Shown here: piece after piece, positions 62,009 through 64,000 of the stretch
Layout of the letters: each line of letters starts with the position of its first letter
Position numbering within the stretch: position 1 is the stretch's first letter
Source: Streptomyces sulphureus DSM 40104
Lineage (GTDB): Bacteria > Actinomycetota > Actinomycetes > Streptomycetales > Streptomycetaceae
DNA: 64,000 nt
NCBI RefSeq assembly: GCF_000381025.1
Contig: NZ_KB905817.1
Span: 326,146 to 390,145, forward strand
Direction of reading: 5' to 3'
Translations under genes and position numbers: made by a program
The notes under the pieces: model-generated
What the model was told of the DNA's origin: nothing
The model's input: only the letters and a program-made list of their open reading frames with translations
Databases searched by the model: none

Positions 62009-63006
62009 GTCGACCGCCCGGCACAGCAGACACGTCGGCCGCGTACGTCCTCGGGACGGGCGGCCATGTGCCCGCGCGGACCGTGAGCAACGCGGAGGCC
62101 GGAGCGGCGGCCGGCGTCACGGGCGAGTGGATCGCGCGGAAGACGGGCGTGCACGCCAGGCGCCGCGCCGACGCCGGCGAGGCCACCTCGGACCTCGCCG
62201 TGCACGCCGGGAGGGCGGCGTTGCAGAGCGCGGGGCTCACCGCCGCCGACCTCTCCTACGTCGTCGTCGCCACCTCGACCCCCGACTCGCCGCAACCGCC
62301 GACGGCGAGCGCCACGGCGGCCGGACTCGGCGCGCCGGCCGGCACGGCCGCCTTCGACGTCAACGCCGTGTGCAGCGGCTTCGTCTTCGCGCTGACGCTC
62401 GCCTCGGGGCTGCCGGGGTACGGGCTCGTCGTCGGCGCCGACGTCTACTCACGCATCCTCGACCCAGGCGACCGGCGGACCGCCGTGCTCTTCGGCGACG
62501 GTGCGGGCGCCGTCGCCCTCGGCCCGCCCGCCGCTGGGCGCGGCGCCCGCGTCCTTGCGACGCGGCTCGCCGGCTACGCGGAGGCGCGCGGCCTCATCGG
62601 CGTGCCCGCGGGCGGCAGCCGGATGCCGGCCACGGCCGAGACCGTCGCCGCCGGGCTCCACCACTTCACGATGGACGGACGCGGCGTCCGCGAGTTCGTG
62701 CAGGAGCAACTCCCGCCCGCCGTCCACGACTTCCTTTTCGCGGCGGGCCACAAGGCCGAAGAGGTCGACCACTTCGTACCGCACCAGCCCAACCTCCGGA
62801 TGCTGGAGGCCCTTTCGGACCCGCTGCGCATACCGCACGAGCGCACCTGGTCGACGACGGAGGAGTACGCCAACACCGGTGCCGCCGCAGTGCCGTTGAC
62901 GCTCGACCGCGCCGCGCGCTCCGGTCGCGTGCGGCCGGGCGACCTCGTCCTGCTCGCCGGCTTCGGCGGCGGCATGGCACTCGGCCTCGCCCTGCTCCGC
63001 TGGTGA
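62005..63006 (+). CDS. KAS III-like ketoacyl synthase/acyltransferase
   Basis: A 333-residue thiolase-fold protein. The complete Cys-His-Asn triad is visible: Cys123 (FDVNAVCSGFVFAL), His260 (DHFVPHQPNLRML) and Asn290 (EYANTGAAAVPLTLD). ALFGDGAGA-like RTAVLFGDGAGAVALGPP and LLAGFGGGMALGL fit FabH. No fatty-acid-synthesis gene is adjacent, so it is a pathway copy: it may load a starter acyl group, condense it with malonyl-ACP, or transfer an acyl group as some antibiotic KAS III enzymes do. GTG overlaps the phzE stop. Confidence 0.92.
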   Translation: MSRPPGTADTSAAYVLGTGGHVPARTVSNAEAGAAAGVTGEWIARKTGVHARRRADAGEATSDLAVHAGRAALQSAGLTAADLSYVVVATSTPDSPQPPTASATAAGLGAPAGTAAFDVNAVCSGFVFALTLASGLPGYGLVVGADVYSRILDPGDRRTAVLFGDGAGAVALGPPAAGRGARVLATRLAGYAEARGLIGVPAGGSRMPATAETVAAGLHHFTMDGRGVREFVQEQLPPAVHDFLFAAGHKAEEVDHFVPHQPNLRMLEALSDPLRIPHERTWSTTEEYANTGAAAVPLTLDRAARSGRVRPGDLVLLAGFGGGMALGLALLRW

Positions 63007-63043
63007 ACGCCCCACCCGACCGACGACCCGAAGAGGAGAAGCC

Positions 63044-63844
63044 ATGCTCGAAGAACCGCAGGTCGAGGCGTACTTGAAGCGTATCGGTGCGACCGCGCCC
63101 ACCCGCCCGGGGCTGGAGGGGCTGCGCCACCTCCAGGAGCGGCACGTGCTCTCGGTGCCCTTCGAGAACCTCGACTACCACCTCGACCGCGCCATCCACA
63201 TGGACGAGGAGGTCCTCACCAAGGTCGTCGACGAGCACCGCGGCGGCGGCTGCTACGAACTCAACCCGGCGCTGTACTTCCTGCTCACGGCGCTCGGCTA
63301 CCGGGTGAGCATCCTGCCGGGCCGGGTGCACAGGCCCGACGGTATCGGCCCGGCGATGTGCCACCTCGCGCTGCGGGTCGAGCTGGAGGAGGCGTGGCTC
63401 GTCGACGTCGGCTTCGGCCGCAACAGCAGGCGCCCGCTGCGCCTCGCCGACCGCGCGGATCAGAGCGATCCGCACGGCACCTACCGGCTCATCGAGGCCC
63501 CCGAGGGCGGCATCGACGTCCTGCTCAACGGCCGCCCGCTCTACCGCATCGACGACCGCCCCTGCACCCTCGACGACTTCCGCCCCACGCTCTGGTGGTA
63601 CCGCACCTGCCCCGACTCCCCGTTCCTCCAGGACGCCTTCTGCGCGCTCCGCACCGAGGACGGCCGCGTCACCCTCCGCGGCACCACCCTGACCACCATC
63701 GGCTCCCAGGGCCGCACCGAGGAGGAACTCCCCGACGAGAGCGCCGTGCTGAGCGCCTACAAGGAGCACTTCGGGTTCGAGCTGGACCGCCTGCCCAACG
63801 ACCCGACGGTCGCGGGGCGCACCGCGGGGGTGCAGATCGGATGA
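63044..63844 (+). CDS. arylamine N-acetyltransferase/amide synthase family protein
   Basis: A 266-residue NAT-family enzyme with the Cys70-His107-Asp121 triad: EHRGGGCYELNPALYFLL, AMCHLALRVE, and AWLVDVGFGRNSRRPLRL. VLSVPFENLDYHLDR is a further family block. NAT proteins acylate aromatic amines, and pathway versions such as RifF form amide bonds that release polyketides. Beside an aminobenzoate pathway the arylamine of 3-hydroxyanthranilate is the likely acceptor. ATG at 63044 follows AGAGGAGAAG. Confidence 0.93.
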   Translation: MLEEPQVEAYLKRIGATAPTRPGLEGLRHLQERHVLSVPFENLDYHLDRAIHMDEEVLTKVVDEHRGGGCYELNPALYFLLTALGYRVSILPGRVHRPDGIGPAMCHLALRVELEEAWLVDVGFGRNSRRPLRLADRADQSDPHGTYRLIEAPEGGIDVLLNGRPLYRIDDRPCTLDDFRPTLWWYRTCPDSPFLQDAFCALRTEDGRVTLRGTTLTTIGSQGRTEEELPDESAVLSAYKEHFGFELDRLPNDPTVAGRTAGVQIG

Positions 63845-64000
63845 GCACCGACAGCCCGGCACGCGCCGGGATCGATGCGCCGACCGCGCCCGAGGAGCTT
63901 CCCGCCGCCTTCGCAGAGGCGTTCAACAGCGGCGAACCGGCGGCTGTGGAACGGCTCTTCGAGCCGGACGCCGTCTTCGTCACCGAGCCGGGGAACGCCG
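63841..64000 (+). CDS. NTF2/SnoaL-like protein, cut by window edge
   Basis: Only the first 53 residues are in the window. ATG at 63841 overlaps the preceding stop (ATGA), so it is in the same operon. ELPAAFAEAFNSGEPAAVER and LFEPDAVFVTEPGNA fit the start of SnoaL/DUF4440-type NTF2-fold proteins, often cyclases, isomerases or helpers in aromatic metabolite clusters. The C-terminal half, and any catalytic residues, are outside. Confidence 0.75.
   Translation, partial: MSTDSPARAGIDAPTAPEELPAAFAEAFNSGEPAAVERLFEPDAVFVTEPGNA

Noticed and set aside
57460..64000. A complete phenazine cluster
   Set aside because: PhzC-, PhzD- and PhzE-type genes occur, but phzF, phzA/B and phzG are absent in view, and the DhbA-like dehydrogenase would remove the substrate PhzF needs. 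The right edge leaves some doubt.

Overview
The window is a piece of a high-GC actinobacterial chromosome, almost certainly Streptomyces or a close relative. Codons end in G or C almost throughout, GTG and TTG starts are common, start/stop overlaps of the ATGA/GTGA type are frequent, and there is an F420-type luciferase-like oxidoreductase. The middle third has the gene order of a conserved Streptomyces core locus: tRNA-Tyr, yajQ, htpX, a second partial nuo operon, a two-component system, korAB and a polyprenyl diphosphate synthase. No rRNA, phage or intact simple insertion sequence is seen. Gene starts were chosen by ribosome-binding site and family length, so several differ from the longest possible frame.

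Region 1 (1-4.6 kb) holds two type I-E-like CRISPR arrays with near-identical 77-bp leaders at their right ends. Both are therefore read leftward. A TetR regulator and an amidase lie between them, and no cas gene is visible. Array 2 carries a 122-bp duplication of two spacer-repeat units. A decayed IS982-type transposase fragment follows. Region 2 (4.6-12 kb) is housekeeping: an F420 oxidoreductase, tRNA-Tyr with its terminator, YajQ, a deaminase, a BASS transporter, an aldo/keto reductase, DoxX- and YccF-like membrane proteins, and HtpX. A 101-bp tandem repeat lies in one intergenic space.

Region 3 (12-28 kb) is an energy locus: nuoABCHIJKLMN without nuoDEFG on the minus strand, then a divergent histidine kinase and response regulator, then korAB (2-oxoacid:ferredoxin oxidoreductase). 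NADH-input subunits are missing and a ferredoxin-reducing enzyme sits beside the operon, which suggests a ferredoxin-fed complex I-like machine. NuoC carries a roughly 340-residue disordered tail.

Region 4 (28-47 kb) is mixed. It contains a DUF6879 protein, RarD, a YtrA-type GntR regulator with a clear operator, an sdpC-sdpA-sdpB peptide-toxin operon, a LolA-like/ABC transporter operon, a polyprenyl diphosphate synthase, a rhodanese, an HTH-Nudix fusion, a flavin oxidoreductase next to an ATP-grasp ligase, and two paralogous lipoproteins.

Region 5 (47 kb to the right edge) looks like a specialised-metabolite cluster. A GAF/PucR regulator and an IS701-like transposase are followed by an NmrA-like reductase, a membrane acyltransferase, a quinone reductase, an MFS exporter, a hydrolase and a WrbA-like protein. 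Then come DAHP synthase, a DhbA/EntA-like dehydrogenase, PhzD, PhzE, a KAS III-like enzyme, an arylamine N-acetyltransferase/amide synthase and a truncated NTF2-like gene. Together these should convert chorismate to 3-hydroxyanthranilate and then acylate or amidate it. The cluster continues beyond the right edge. The most notable items are this cluster, the sdpCAB operon, the NuoD-less nuo operon with its tailed NuoC, and the paired CRISPR arrays.
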